DNA of 64,000 bases from Mesocentrotus franciscanus (GCA_037976565.1 CP137673.1:2395528-2459527); one strand, 5' to 3'; shown: positions 22,856-34,947, numbered from the stretch's first letter. A program made the numbers and translations. The notes: a model not told the origin generated them from the sequence alone.

Positions 22856-23087
22856 GTAAGCATCAGTTTTTTAAAGTTTGATAAACAGAAAAAAGAAATC
22901 CTGTCAGAAAAATAATTTTAAAATGGATATTGACATTGTGCAGTCGTTCTAAAAAGGAACCATATACTCATCCTATGAATATTTAAATGTTTTGCAAGTA
23001 TCAAAGGTTCCATTAACAACGCAAGGGGGTTTTGTGGCTTAGTGGTTGTTTTAATTTGACAGATACCTTGTGTGAAAGAGTGAGCAA

Positions 23088-23284
23088 CACTTAAAACTGA
23101 AATAAAAATCACCATTTAGAGCCGAGTGACCACTCTTTCAAAATGGTAGATTAACACTTGAACATGCTGGATCCAACACTTTAAAGGTTGAATCCAGCAT
23201 GTTAAAAGTATCAATCTGACATTTTGAAAGAGTGGTCACCTCGGCCCTTTTAAATGGTGATTTAACATTTCAGTTTTTAGAGTG
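23088..23284. mobile_element. 197-bp fold-back MITE
   Basis: Nearly complete palindrome. CACTTAAAACTGAAATAAAA ... GCCGAGTGACCACTCTTTCA pairs with TGAAAGAGTGGTCACCTCGG ... CAGTTTTTAGAGTG; the centre lies near AACATGCTGGAT/ATCCAGCATGTT. Confidence 0.85.
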
Positions 23285-23585
23285 AAGGTGCACTTCGGCG
23301 ACTGCGCTGTCTACTTTCTCGGGATTTTTATATCGCAACGTTGAGATAATTAGGCCCATTTCATAAAGAGTATTCAGCTTTGGGTTTAGGTTCAATGTAT
23401 GGTGTTTTCCATCATTTTGCCCCTCCACAATACATCCAGATGTATGTGCACGATTTTGTGCATTTATTTCAAGTCTGACTATAGTTATGTTTATATCGAA
23501 AACATTAAACGTATTCTTCTGATATTATTCTAACTCACACAGACACTACCCTCATAATGCAAACAAGTGGAAATCCATTTCTTAT

Positions 23586-23752
23586 GAGTCGTATTCATAG
23601 GGATCACTTCATTCGGAGTTGAATCCACTCCAAACTTAGTGGACTCCACTCCAAAGTATAGTGGTTGATCGACTTACGGAGACTGCATTTTACTGTCTTT
23701 GAGCGTGTATTTGTACTCCAAAAAGAAGTGATCTCTATATGACTCCCGAAGT
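23586..23752. mobile_element. about 165-bp MITE
   Basis: GAGTCGTATTCATAGGGATCACTTC at the left pairs imperfectly with GAAGTGATCTCTATATGACTC at the right. The interior has repeated CCACTCCAAA words. Confidence 0.6.
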
Positions 23753-23840
23753 GGGTTTCCACTCCTGTCTCTTTAAAGAGAAATTTGATAATGTGCTCCA
23801 TTTAAAATAATTTCATTATCCACACATTCTCTCCTGGTAG

Positions 23841-23974
23841 AATGAAGGTCTTCATCTTCGCCATCGCCGTCTTCGTCCTTGTCGCCTCCGTGGTCGCCAC
23901 ACCCGAGGAATTCGACACCATGGAGGAGATCGTCTACGGATCCGAGCCCATGGTCAAGAGAGGTCGATTCGTCT
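23841..23974 (+). CDS. peptide gene exon 2: signal peptide and propiece
   Basis: Opens directly after the acceptor CTCCTGGTAG, with ATG one base inside the exon. Codons are strongly C-ending (GTC, ATC, TTC), unlike the AT-rich surroundings, which supports real coding use. Confidence 0.8.
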
Positions 23975-24842
23975 GTGAGTAGAAACTCGCCATGCTATTG
24001 GGCATCTTGTGGAGGTGTCGTGGTAAAGTGGTTAATTCACTTGACTCGGTTGAGGGTTCGAATCCCAGCCCGGCACTAACGTCTTTTGAAAAGACATTAA
24101 TCCACATTTGCCACTCTCCACCCATCATGGGAGTGTTTCACAAAGACTAAGATCGACTTTAAGTTGGACTTAAATATGGCAGGCCGTTCATGCCACTGTT
24201 TGCTCTCACCATTTACGGGCATTAGTCTCTCAAGGGACGTACAAATCATGGTCACAAATCTACAGAATTTATATTTAATTCATTATCGAAGGAAAAAATG
24301 TTATCTAAAGATCATAATGGTGCAAAAATTGAGTTGGCTGGGGAACACTTTTCAAAATCTGAACTGTCAAGTATGACTCGAGATTCCACAAAAATATCTG
24401 CCGTTTATGATTACAGTATGCTTTTTGTCTTAGTCAATCACAGCATCATTTGTTTTATTCGCAATTTTGTATAATTCAGATGAAATATGAAGAAAAAAAT
24501 AAACTAAACTGCTGAATTTACCTTTACCTTCAATAGTCTGTGCTTGTCTCCAAGGAGAGAGCCAACGGGCTTTGTACTTCTTTTTCTATTTGAAAATATG
24601 AATAATATAGTTACTGAAGAGAACGGAATAGAAAGATCTAATGGTTTCGTAACATTTTGTAAAATGTGAAAATATGAAACAATTAACTGAATTGAAACTG
24701 AAGTAACCTTCTCCTTCGTGCAGTCTGTTCTAGTCTCCAAGGACAGAGCTGCATCTGTGATCGTCGCTTCAGGAAAGCCGATCAGAGGAGGTACCTCAAC
24801 TGCAGAGGATCTGGACTCGGAGACATCGCCAACTCCATCTAA
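23842..24842 (+). CDS. putative secreted cationic four-cysteine peptide precursor
   Basis: Predicted 83-residue prepropeptide from exons 23841-23974 and 24724-24842, spliced in phase 1 (donor GTGAGT, acceptor CTTCGTGCAG). Residues 1-19 are a hydrophobic signal peptide (MKVFIFAIAV...VVA). Residues 20-40 are an acidic propiece ending in the dibasic site KR40. Residues 41-83 would be the mature peptide, with nine Arg/Lys against three Asp, and Cys at 46, 54, 56 and 71 (spacing C-x7-C-x-C-x14-C), which allows two disulfides. The order signal, acidic propiece, KR, cationic Cys peptide matches the layout of sea-urchin antimicrobial peptides such as strongylocins, but those have six cysteines and I cannot confirm homology. 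Internal RR/RK pairs also leave a neuropeptide-type precursor possible. Gene structure is strong; function is inference. Confidence 0.75.
24009..24122 (+). mobile_element. tRNA-derived SINE in intron 2 of the peptide gene
   Basis: GTGGTAAAGTGGTTAATTCAC and the B box GGTTCGAATCCC, then ACGTCTTTTGAAAAGACATT and TTTGCCACTCTCCACCC, as in the SINE at 8446. Confidence 0.8.
24537..24601 (+). pseudogene. decayed duplicate of the mature-peptide exon
   Basis: Directly after a CAATAG acceptor-like site, TCTGTGCTTGTCTCCAAGGA copies the start of exon 3 (24724), and the upstream polypyrimidine region also aligns (TTTACCTTTACCTTCAATAG against GTAACCTTCTCCTTCGTGCAG). In the splice frame it reads FCACLQGES, then departs from the real exon and stops at TGA 24599-24601. 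The later cysteines are lost. It may be a dead exon, or an alternative last exon giving a truncated, two-cysteine product. Confidence 0.7.
24724..24842 (+). CDS. peptide gene exon 3: mature cysteine peptide
   Basis: Encodes residues 45-83 and TAA. The stop at 24840-24842 is followed at once by a good donor, GTAAGA (24843), so a further 3' UTR exon is possible, with acceptor TTTTCACAG at about 25209. Alternatively transcription ends at the AATAAA at 25072. Confidence 0.8.
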
Positions 24843-25071
24843 GTAAGACGCCCTCAACTTCTTCTTAATCAGTTAACCATACCATGTCGTTACAAAAACC
24901 CACTTAAACAGACGCCCTAAACCCTCATGCTATTCCTGATTAATTTATCTCCCCATGTTATTAGAAGCAATTAATACAGACTTTATTCTGAGAACGCATG
25001 CAGTAAAACCTGTGCTATAGAGTTGACGTATATACAATGTACCTGTTTGACATCACCTTTATGTTCATAAA

Positions 25072-25077
25072 AATAAA
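25072..25077 (+). terminator. possible polyadenylation signal of the peptide gene
   Basis: AATAAA about 230 nt after the TAA, followed by T-rich sequence (TTGTTTTGCC). Confidence 0.5.
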
Positions 25078-25590
25078 TTGTTTTGCCTTTAAAATACTGC
25101 TCTGTGCCTATTTTTTGGAAATTGTGATTGATGATTAATCCCCCTTACTTCTTCATCGTTTCTTAACCATTTCTTCCATTTCTTTTCTTTATTTTAACGG
25201 TTTTCACAGATATTTTCATCATTGCCACTATCTCAAGTTTCAAGATGATGCGTCACCATGGTAACACATGACATCCTCGTGACACGTGAACATTCAACTA
25301 TTTCGGATCATGCCTTTCCTTGAAGAGGCCGCCATTGAATTGAAATTGCTATTTTATACACCTTGAATCAGAATAACATGTCTGTGACTCGTCACGATAA
25401 GAGCACAGAGTATCATTATACATGAATAAATCAACCACACTCAAGTAATTATTGTATTGTTTTGGAGGAATTAATTTTGATGTGTTTAGATTAATTTGGG
25501 AGTGAGACTTGTCTGGCTTGAGGAGTGTTTTGCTAAGCGCATGTGAGTATTCCGTTGACTGTGAGCCGATGGGCAAGGGCGTCAAAATGC

Positions 25591-25632
25591 GGGAGACTGT
25601 GGAGGGGGAGGGGGAGGGGGAGAGGGGGAGAT
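25591..25632 (+). repeat. G-run tract with quadruplex potential
   Basis: GGAGGGGGAGGGGGAGGGGG-type sequence with at least four G-runs of four or more. Confidence 0.7.
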
Positions 25633-25799
25633 TCTTGACGATGTATCAAAATGCCTACTTTAACATCCAGGATTCATGAAGTCCATCCTATTGACGCTCT
25701 TGTGCAAAGAAAAAGTCAACTAAGTCTGATCATGAACGTTTCGACGACGTTGAAAGAAAGTTAGTTATAAATCATATGGGGCTCGTAAAAGTTGAACAG

Positions 25800-26000
25800 C
25801 AACTTGAGCGATAAAGAAAGACAGACAGAGAGAGAGAGATGGGGAAGGAGAGAAAGAGAGAAAGAGAGAAGAGAGAGAGAGAGAGAAAGAGAGAGGGCGA
25901 TAAAGAAATGGAAGAAAGAGAGAGACAGAGAGATATACAGAATGGAAGAAAGAGAGAGGGTTAAAGCATGGAAGAAAGAGAGAGAGAGAGAGAGAGAAAT

Positions 26001-26033
<33 letters not shown>

Positions 26034-26035
26034 GG
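25800..26035. repeat. GA-rich polypurine tract
   Basis: Long GAGAGA/GAAAGAGAGA tract of about 235 bp. The Arg/Glu-rich and Ser/Leu-rich frames on its two strands are artefacts. Confidence 0.9.
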
Positions 26036-26255
26036 AAATAAAAACTGAAAGAAAAAAAAGAGTACAACAGTATTACTTTGGAGAAGAAAATTGAGGATCA
26101 AAAAGTCTTATCTAGATAGCTATATGGGTATCTTCCTTACATCATCTTATATTAGCCAGGAAAATTTGAACGTGTGGCTTGTACGGCACTCGATATAGTT
26201 TCCAACTAGTATACACTCTTGGTGAATTGCGAATTCCAACCCATGACATGTATAT

Positions 26256-27892
26256 CAGTGGCGGATCCAGGGGGCACAGGGGGCACGTGACCCCCGGCCA
26301 AAAAAAAGAAAAGGAGAAAAAGGAGGGGGAAGAAAAAGGAGAGGAAAAAGAAAAAAAGGGAAGAGAGAAAGAAGAAGAAAAGAGGGAGGAAAGAAAAGGG
26401 AGAGGAGAAAAAGGAGGGGAAAGGGGAAGAGAGAGGAGAAAAAAGGTGGAAAAAGAAGAAAGGCGGAAAGACGGAGGAGAGAAAAGGGGGAAAAGGAGAA
26501 TAACGAGAAGGGAAAAGAAAGAAAGGGGGATGATATTATAAGAAGGTGTTTTTTTTTTACCGGGTAAGGGGCGGGGGCATGCAATTTTAAGTCGAACATG
26601 ACTAATACCAAAGATTTTATCTCCTTTATAACTTCCAACTTATAACTTATAACTTAGTCTTGTATTAATTTTCCGATATACCTATTCTAAGTGCTCTTTC
26701 AGCATGCAGATTGTCCCCGCCATTAATCCTGCCATTAATCCTGCCACAGTTGCTGGTTTCATTGTCATATTATTTTCTGTCATCCCTGTGGCCGCGAAGA
26801 GCCTACCACAAAGTTTCTATCCGTTTCGCAAGCACTTTGTTTTCCATCGCCTACATGTAATGATTATTGCTTCCAGTTTGCAAAAGATCCCAGTGGCGGA
26901 TCTATGGGGGTGGGGGAGGGGTTAGGGGGTTTAACCCCCCCCCTTGGGCTGCCAACTGAAAATGTGATGTGAATAGAAAAACGCCATCATGTGTCCAGAC
27001 CCACACAGTTTCCGCATCGTCATTGGGTCGAACCCCCCTTAAACTTTTACTTAAGTGATTTAAAAAGACGTTATCATGCACTGCTTTTTATGGTCTCCAT
27101 TGTGTTAGTATATAGATGCCAGGAAAACATCACTTACGGGGGTTCAAAATAGCAACAACAAAATCGCCTCGCCGCTACGCGGCTCGGACTTCGAGGCTCG
27201 TGGACGATGCTCCGCATCATCATTAGGTCGAACCCCCCTTAAACTGTTACTTGATTTAAAAAGACGTTATCATGCACTGCTTTTTATGGTCTCCATTTTG
27301 TTAGTTTTACTGATGCCAGGAAAACATCACTTACGGGGGTTCAAAATAGCACCCCCAAAAAATCGCCTCGCCGCTACGCGGCTCGTGGACAATGCTCTGC
27401 ATCGTCTTTGGGTCAACCCCCCCCTTAAACTGTTACTTGATTAAAAGACGTAATTATCATGCACTGCTTTTTATGGTCTCCATTGTGTCAGTAGATGCCA
27501 GGAAAACATCACTTACGGGGGTTCAAAATAGCAACAACAACAAAATCGCCTCGCCGCTTCGCGGCTCGTGGACGATGCTCCATGTCGTCATTGGGTCAAC
27601 TCCCCTTTAATTAGCAAAAAGCTAGATCCCATCATCCGCCCCTGGATCCCTACTATTTGAGGGGTACGTAGGAGAAAGCAATTTTACGTCATATTACTCC
27701 AGGAAGTGCCTGAAAATGCACCTAATGTGGTTCTAAAATTGCAAATTCTTCCTACTCAGGGACCCACCCCCAGACCCGCCCCCGCTTGGTCGCTCCGCTC
27801 CTCGCCGCTGACGCCTCGCTCCATCGTTTTTCATATATTTCATCCCATGCGATTTTGTGCCCCCCGGTAAAAATTTCCTGGATCCGCCACTG
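26256..27892. mobile_element. hAT-like non-autonomous element (1.64 kb)
   Basis: Perfect 16-bp terminal inverted repeats CAGTGGCGGATCCAGG and CCTGGATCCGCCACTG. The empty site is seen in the paralogue near 55590. The 8-bp flanks (ATGTATAT, TATATAAG) do not match, so the target duplication has decayed or is complex. Inside lies a purine-rich arm (26290-26540) and, nested from about 26891, a second element with three to four tandem repeats. Confidence 0.75.
27050..27610 (+). repeat. about 180-bp tandem repeat array (first array)
   Basis: Three to four units. Landmarks per unit are AAACTGTTACTTGATT, AGACGTTATCATGCACTGC, GATGCCAGGAAAACATCACT, CGCCTCGCCGCTACGCGGCT and GACGATGCTCCGCATCGTC-like hairpins. 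The same unit recurs at 31.7-32.4, 33.8-34.1 and, inverted, 35.0-36.0 kb. Confidence 0.9.
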
Positions 27893-28959
27893 TATATAAG
27901 GCCGCTTTACATTATTCCTTTCATAAAAACTGTGATTCATGACATTAATGTTCATGAGCTTAGAAGCTATTCATTCAATGAAAAGCCACAGAAGGGCTTG
28001 ATTGATGTCGCAAACATTAACGGGGAATTCCCGCGTTATATTATACAGTGTACGAATCTACTGCAATGTCTGTGAAATGGTACTGTGTTGTAAAACTTCC
28101 CGGATGGTCTGGTCTTGCATGCATTCCCTCGAACAATAAAAACTCTTATCAATAGGATATTTTTTTCTTTTTCAAAGTCAGCCTAGTCAGGGGGTGTCGG
28201 TCCACATTTTCTGAAATGGGGAAGGGGGTCGTATAGCATGTATCCTTGCACCTACACTTTACAGGATACCCAATCAATACCGTTATTATTCGAAGGTTAT
28301 GCTACCCGCCCCCTCCCCCAAGTCATTAATACTTGTCTTTACGTACTTCTTGAGGTACTCTTTATATTTTAGTATTTCTAAGGGTACATGATTGTATACC
28401 TAAAACGCGCCGCTATTTCAAACAACATTTTTATAATCGTAGATTATTTTTCAATTTATACAAATGACTGATATTTTTACTACAAGATGTAAAACAAAAA
28501 AATCTGGTAATTCCATAAAATATGAGCAAATCACATTCTTTATTTTTAAATGTTCGCGTGGTAGAGAATTAATGATAATAATAATAATAACAACTAACAC
28601 TTAGTACGCTCTAAATAGTACACGATATAAACTTAAAACAAATACAATATAAAGGACTGAAATGATAAAAGGTTGAACTATTCTGGGAAGAAATATAGAA
28701 CTCGGTGCATATTTCAAATTTTTCTGGTTGTATGATTTGTTTTAATCCAGAAAAAAACATTATCTCTCGTCTTTAAGTCACATGAATAAATACAACTTAG
28801 TAACGATTGTATAAATATGAAAATACCAAAATAATGCTCTTGAAATGCATCCACATTCCAAATAATTACACCTGTAGGACTGGAAATGTACTACATCTTA
28901 GGTTCGGACTCTAATCTGTGTCCGGTGCTTTAAACTGTCTGTCAGTTTTTACCGAAATT

Positions 28960-30000
28960 TGTCAAAATGTTTCAGATTAAAGATTTGCAAAAAACAATCG
29001 TTCATAAACACTTTCTTTTCAAACAAAATTACATAATTAGTACTCGACATTGGTACCACTCCACGAGACCCACAAGGTTGGTCTGGAAAAAAAATATCTC
29101 AGGGGGTCAAGAGACCGATGTTGTCGGTCTCTGTCAACTTTTCTGAGGGTTCACTTTGCTGCTCCTAATCAGTGATGATTGTCCTTTTCATTATTGCCAC
29201 AGTGATTCTTGATCTGTACTGCCATGCTTTGTAAGAAACTTATTGATGGCAATACATTCTAAATTGCACAAACACCGTAATCGTTGCCATGTGTTTGAAT
29301 ATTATTCCTATTTGAAAACAGGACATACTACAATACCCGATTCTATTAATTCATTTATTTATTGGTCCAATGTACATTCAAACGTGGAATATTGTTTTGC
29401 TCGTATGAATATACTTTATATTGTATTTGCATTATGTAAACATAAACCAATCGATGATTATTGGGTAAATTTATGATAAACGGGATATAAATATTGATTT
29501 TTGTTCAATCTTGTTTTTCATAATAGTTGCATTATTTACATAATGTTTACGTACTTATACTTTTTTCTCTTCTTCTTTACTATTAAAAAAGGCACTATGT
29601 CAAAAAGTTAACATCATATAAATCTCATTTCTATGATATTCCTGGAATTATGCGGGTCAATTTTCAAATATTATGTACATACAAATGATCAAATATAAAA
29701 ATTACAAGAGAATAGGAAATAGCATTTTTTATTCGTTCTTCTTGAGTCCCCATGCTTTTCATTCGGTCTGTCAACAACCATCGACAATTTTCAATTCACT
29801 TTTCATATAATATACTGATAATGCTAACAATTTAAATCTATGATACAATTTCGCAGACAAGGTAAAATAAGAAGAATGCACGCATGACATGTTTGTACTG
29901 CAAAGAACACGTACGGATAGTTATTAAATTATGTACCTATGGTGGTATCATGGTATGAATAATATAAATTCAAACCCAAAATCGCAAGTCCAAGTTAATT
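28960..30000. repeat. paralogous block 2, copy A (uninterrupted)
   Basis: Aligns in pieces, in order, with 34340-34540, 39110-39375, 39960-40438 and 43974-44605. Shared text includes CACTCCACGAGACC, TGCTGCTCCTAATCAGTGAT, TTGATTTTTGTTCAATCTTG and TGGTATGAATAATATAAATTC. The gaps in the second copy are insertions. Confidence 0.85.
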
Positions 30001-30256
30001 CCAAAAATCATGCCGGCAATCCGGTGAACAAGATTCAAATGGATTATGAACATGAAGAATTGTCAAGTCAAGTGTATGAAGTTGGAATAATGGTTTCAGA
30101 ATCGTCTTGAAACGTGGTGTGGAACCAGCACGAATCGACCTTTGCAGCCTGTGCACTATAGGGATTTTTTTCCTAAAAAATTAATCGCAGGCGCGGATCT
30201 ACGGGGGGTAGGGGTTAACCCCCCCTTGGGCCGCCAAAAAGAAAAAAAAAAGAAAG

Positions 30257-30355
30257 AACGAACACTGGAAAAAAACCTTTTAAGTGCAAGTATTGTGAGA
30301 AGATATTCAACTCATCTGGTAACTTAACCAAACACATGATAACTCTGGATATAAC
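30257..30355 (+). pseudogene. captured C2H2 zinc-finger fragment, copy 1
   Basis: Reads [18 protein letters not shown] followed by [12 protein letters not shown], i.e. a zinc-finger linker and one finger with C-x2-C-x12-H. The last histidine ligand is replaced by Leu (H-MIT-L). It sits just inside a GCAGGCGCGGATCTACGGGG end of the hAT-like family. The same fragment recurs at 31601-31698 and, inverted, at 36041-36132. Confidence 0.8.
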
Positions 30356-30779
30356 CACTGGCGTACTGGGGGGCTTGGGGCGCTAGCCCCAAATAAAATT
30401 AAACCATGACTTATTTTCAATTCCATACAAGTGATTTATAAATGTTCGTGATATATCACATGATTTTCAACAAAATGCGCGGTTCTCCATTTCTGTTGCA
30501 AACTGACACATTCCCAAATAGCCAGAAAGAGCAAAAAATTTTTTTTTTATATGGGCCTTGGTGTCCACTAACAGTAATACTAGTACTAGTAGATAACCGT
30601 ATATCCAGTTTTCTGGATACCCGTATGTCCGGCCTAGAGTAGAGCTTATATCGCGGCAGCTCTATAGGCGGTACACGGGGGAATGCGCAGTCGCCTGCGC
30701 TCAGGGTTTGTTTTGGATGCGGCGAGGAGGGTCATTTCCGGAGGGAATGTTCCACAGGTGCGGATCCAGGGGGGGAGCG

Positions 30780-31200
30780 GGCCTTGCCCCCGCAAAGAAA
30801 AAGTAATAAAAAAAGGGAGAGAGAGAAGGAAAAAAGGAAAAGAGGAGATAAAGGGAAGGAAAAAAAGAGAAAGAAGAAAAGAAAAGGGGGATATCAGTTG
30901 CAATTTTCCCGCCAACAAGTTGTGGATCGGGGAGGGGGCCAAAAGGCCCTTGCCTCTCACCCCGCCGCCAAAAAAAAGAGAAGGGAAAAGGAAAGAGGAG
31001 AGCTAAAAGTGAACAAAAAAAAGAGGAAGAAGAAAAGAAAGGGTGAAAAGAAGGGAGATCAGTTGCGTTTAATCCCGCCAACAACATGTGGATCGGGGCG
31101 AAAGGCCCTTGCCTCCCTAGCAAACCTAAAAGAGAGAGAAGGAAGGGAAGGGAAAGGGAAGGGGAGGAAAAGGTAAGGAAAGAAAGAGAGAAAGAAGATA
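30780..31200. repeat. polypurine arms of nested GGATCCAGGGGG-type elements
   Basis: Two AG-rich stretches separated by GTTGTGGATCGGGGAGGGGGCC-like motifs. Long open frames on both strands here are Lys/Arg/Glu- and Phe/Ser-rich artefacts. Confidence 0.6.
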
Positions 31201-31550
31201 GGTAGGGAGGTCATTTGCGATTTTCCCCGCCAACAAGGTGTAGTTTGGGCGGGGCCACAGGCGTACCGATGGGTGGGGGCAATTAGTGTCCTGCCAGTGT
31301 CACAATAAATTTCAAACGTGGATCATTTCTAATTCGATACCGGTGATTTACAAATGTTGCTGAAATGACATAATAATCCGAGATTTTTCCTCACTTTCTA
31401 TTAAATCATACTTTTTTATGCGTTTGTTGGAAAATTACAAATTCCTAAATTTACAGTCAGGCAAGAAATATGCTTATTTAGAGGCTTACATAGCAGGGCC
31501 CGCAGAACGACGGGGCTCCGCCCCCACTTTTTGGAAAACAGTATACTAAA

Positions 31551-32391
<841 letters not shown>

Positions 32392-32454
32392 CTAAAGAGA
32401 AATAGAAAGAAAGAGAGAAATAAAAAAGAGTAGTGACCTGCCAGTGACACAAGA

Positions 32455-33620
32455 TAATGAGGTATCAAAATATGCTCATCTGACCGTAATTAAATGCCTA
32501 AAACCCCAGAACTTCCCGTGGCTCAGCCCCCTCGAACCCACCAGGGGCCTTAAGGCGGGCCCCTGAATGCTTATCTGACCGTTTTAAAATGCCTAAAACC
32601 CCTGAGTTTCCGGGGGCTCTGCCCCCTGAATTCCACCTAGGGCCCTAAGGCAGGCCCCTGGATGCTCATCTAACGGTAATTTAATGCCTAAAACCCCCGA
32701 GCTTCTGGGGGCTCCGCAACTGGACCCCACGCCAATTAGTGTCCTGCCAGTGTCACAAATAAGGTATTAAAAATGCTAATCTGACCGTAATTAAATGCCT
32801 AACACCCTGAACTTCCGAAGGCTCTGCCCCCTCGAACCCACCAGGGGCCTTAAGGCGGGCCCCTGAATGAATGCTTATCTGACCGTTATAAAATGCATGA
32901 AACTCCTGAGCTTCTAGGGGCTCCGCCCCCTGGACCCCACGCCAATTAGTGTCCTGCCAGTGTCCCAAATAAGATATCAAAATATGCTCATCTGACCGTA
33001 ATTGAACGTCTAAAACCCCTGAGCCTCCAGGGGCTCTGCCCTCTGGACCCCACCTAGGGCCCTAAGGCGGGCCCCTGAATGCTTATCTGACCGTTATAAA
33101 ATGCCTTAAACCCTGAGCTTCTGGGGCTCCGCCCTTGGACCCCGCCCCCTGGACCCACGCCAATTAGTGTCCTGCCACTGTCACAAATAAGGTATCAAAA
33201 TATGATAATCTGACCGTAATTAAACGCCTAAAACCCTGAGCTTCCAGGGGCTCTGTCCCCTGGACCCAACCAATGGCCCTAAGTCAGGTCCCTGGATACT
33301 CATCTGACAGTAATTTATTGCCTAAAACCCTGCTGAGGGCTCCGCCCCTGGACCCCACGCCAATTAGTGACCTGCCAGTGTCACAAATAGGGTATCAAAA
33401 TATGCTCATCTGACCGTAATTAAATGCCTAAAACCCTGAGCTTCCGGAGGCGCCGCCCCCTCGACCCCACCAGGGGGCCTAAGCCCCTAAACGCCTGAGC
33501 TTGCGGGGGCTCCGCCCCCTGGACCCCACGCCAATTAGTGACCTGCCAGTGTCATGAAAAAGGTATCAAAATATGCTCATCTGGACCGTAACTAAATGCC
33601 CCTAGACCCCACGCCAATTT
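32455..33620. repeat. GC-rich minisatellite, about 100-bp half-units
   Basis: About ten degenerate repeats of ATGCTCATCTGACCGTAATT, AAATGCCTAAAACCCCTGAG, CTTCCGGGGGCTCTGCCCCC and CCACCAGGGGCCTTAAGGCG, alternating with CCAATTAGTGTCCTGCCAGT. The same repeat occurs inside the element at 37834-38926. Confidence 0.9.
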
Positions 33621-33769
33621 ACACTACGCTCTACCTGATCGTAAATACTTTACCCCCCATCCCCTTTGAAAAACGTTCAGCGGGGCCTGCATGTAAGAGT
33701 GGGTGATGCGGATTTTTGTCTGCCAGCCCCCCCCCCCCAAAAAAAAAACTTTTTTGTTCATTACGCCAC

Positions 33770-34160
33770 TGGATATAACTGTGTATTAAACTGTTACTTG
33801 ATGTATAAAGACGTTATAATGCACTGCTTTTTATGGTCTCCATTGTGTTAGTAGATGCCAGGAAAACATCACTTACGGGCCGGGGGTTCAAAAAGCCACA
33901 CACAAAAACCGCCTCGCCGCTACCCGGGTCGTGGATCGTCATTGGGTCAAACTGTTTAAACTGTTACTTGATTTAAAAAGACGTTATCATGCACTGCTTT
34001 TTATGGTCTCTATTGTGTTAGTAGATGCCAGTAAAACATCACTTACGGGGGTTTAACATAGCAAAAAAAAAAATCGCCTCGCCGCTACGCGGGTCGTGGA
34101 CGATGCTCTGCATCGTCATTTGGTCACCCCTTAGCAAAAAGCTAGATCCGCCCCTGAATC
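33770..34160 (+). repeat. truncated 180-bp array (third array)
   Basis: Two to three units, starting in the tail of the zinc-finger fragment (GGATATAACTGTGTATTAAAC) and ending GCAAAAAGCTAGATCCGCCCCTG, the right end of the hAT-like family. Confidence 0.85.
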
Positions 34161-34947
34161 GTTTACAAACAAAGGGGCTTTATAATCTACCTCCACTCAC
34201 GCGTGTCAAGTGAGTTCTACAAGGCTTGTCTATGACAAGTTAGGTTAAAGATGAAGCTGAGTATTGTACTGTGGAGGAAACAATCACCGGAGGAGGTTAA
34301 TTATGTATTTCATAAGAATTTCACTGTTTGTGAATATATAGCGAAATTTGACATCATTTTTAAGATTAAAAACTTTGCAATAGACAATCGTTGATATACA
34401 CTTTCTTTTCCAACACTTTCTAATTACTCAATATTTTTAACACTCCACGAGACCGCGAACCCACGAGATCCAAAGGATTGGTCTGAAATAAATATCCGAG
34501 GGGGCCACGAGACCGATTTTGTCGGTCTCTTGTGCTGTTGGCTTTCAATTCAATTCAATACAATTCAAATAATTTTGTTTCCAAAACTAAATCAAAATAT
34601 AAAAGAATACTTAAATAAAATTAATATCAAATGACATTTACAATATAACATAGAAAATGAAAGTTATTTGTAATTAAAAAATATTAAATGTCGATAAGCA
34701 AAAATCGCAAGTTTGGATACAAAATATATAAGCATGGTATTTTTTATAAATTGAGTCGTATTTTTGAAATTGAAAATGCACTAAAAGCAAGGGTCTTTAT
34801 TGGTGTGGATTACTCAAGAAATAATAAAGAAAAGAAGAAAGAAAACAGATTTTAAATATAGAAAATGAACACACACTGCTCGGAATTATGAACTTTCATA
34901 TGGATAAAAAAATGCAATGGAGCAGTGCAAATGTGCCTAGGCTCCAA
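34161..34947. other. part of paralogous block 2, copy B, and AT-rich filler
   Basis: 34340-34540 matches 28960-29150. The rest has no recognised feature. Confidence 0.6.

Larger units (their letters stand above)
22856..23840 (+). other. intron 1 of the peptide gene
   Basis: About 1 kb, carrying two fold-back MITEs (23088-23284 and 23586-23752) and no coding signal. Confidence 0.6.
26026..28604. repeat. paralogous block 1, copy A (interrupted)
   Basis: 26026-26255 plus 27893-28604 align in order with 55374-56266. Shared landmarks include GGATCAAAA(A)GTCTTATCTAG, TTACATTATTCCTTTCATAA and TGAGCAAATC(A/T)CATTCTTTA. The 1.6 kb between 26256 and 27892 is absent from the other copy, so it is an insertion. 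Confidence 0.85.

Noticed and set aside
25765..26541. Arg/Glu-rich 100-120 codon frames and their Ser/Leu shadows
   Set aside because: Polypurine tracts open on both strands at once; no start context, splice sites or domain.
30646..31176. Overlapping 104-140 codon frames on both strands
   Set aside because: Low-complexity Lys/Glu or Phe/Ser frames in the purine-rich arms of transposons.
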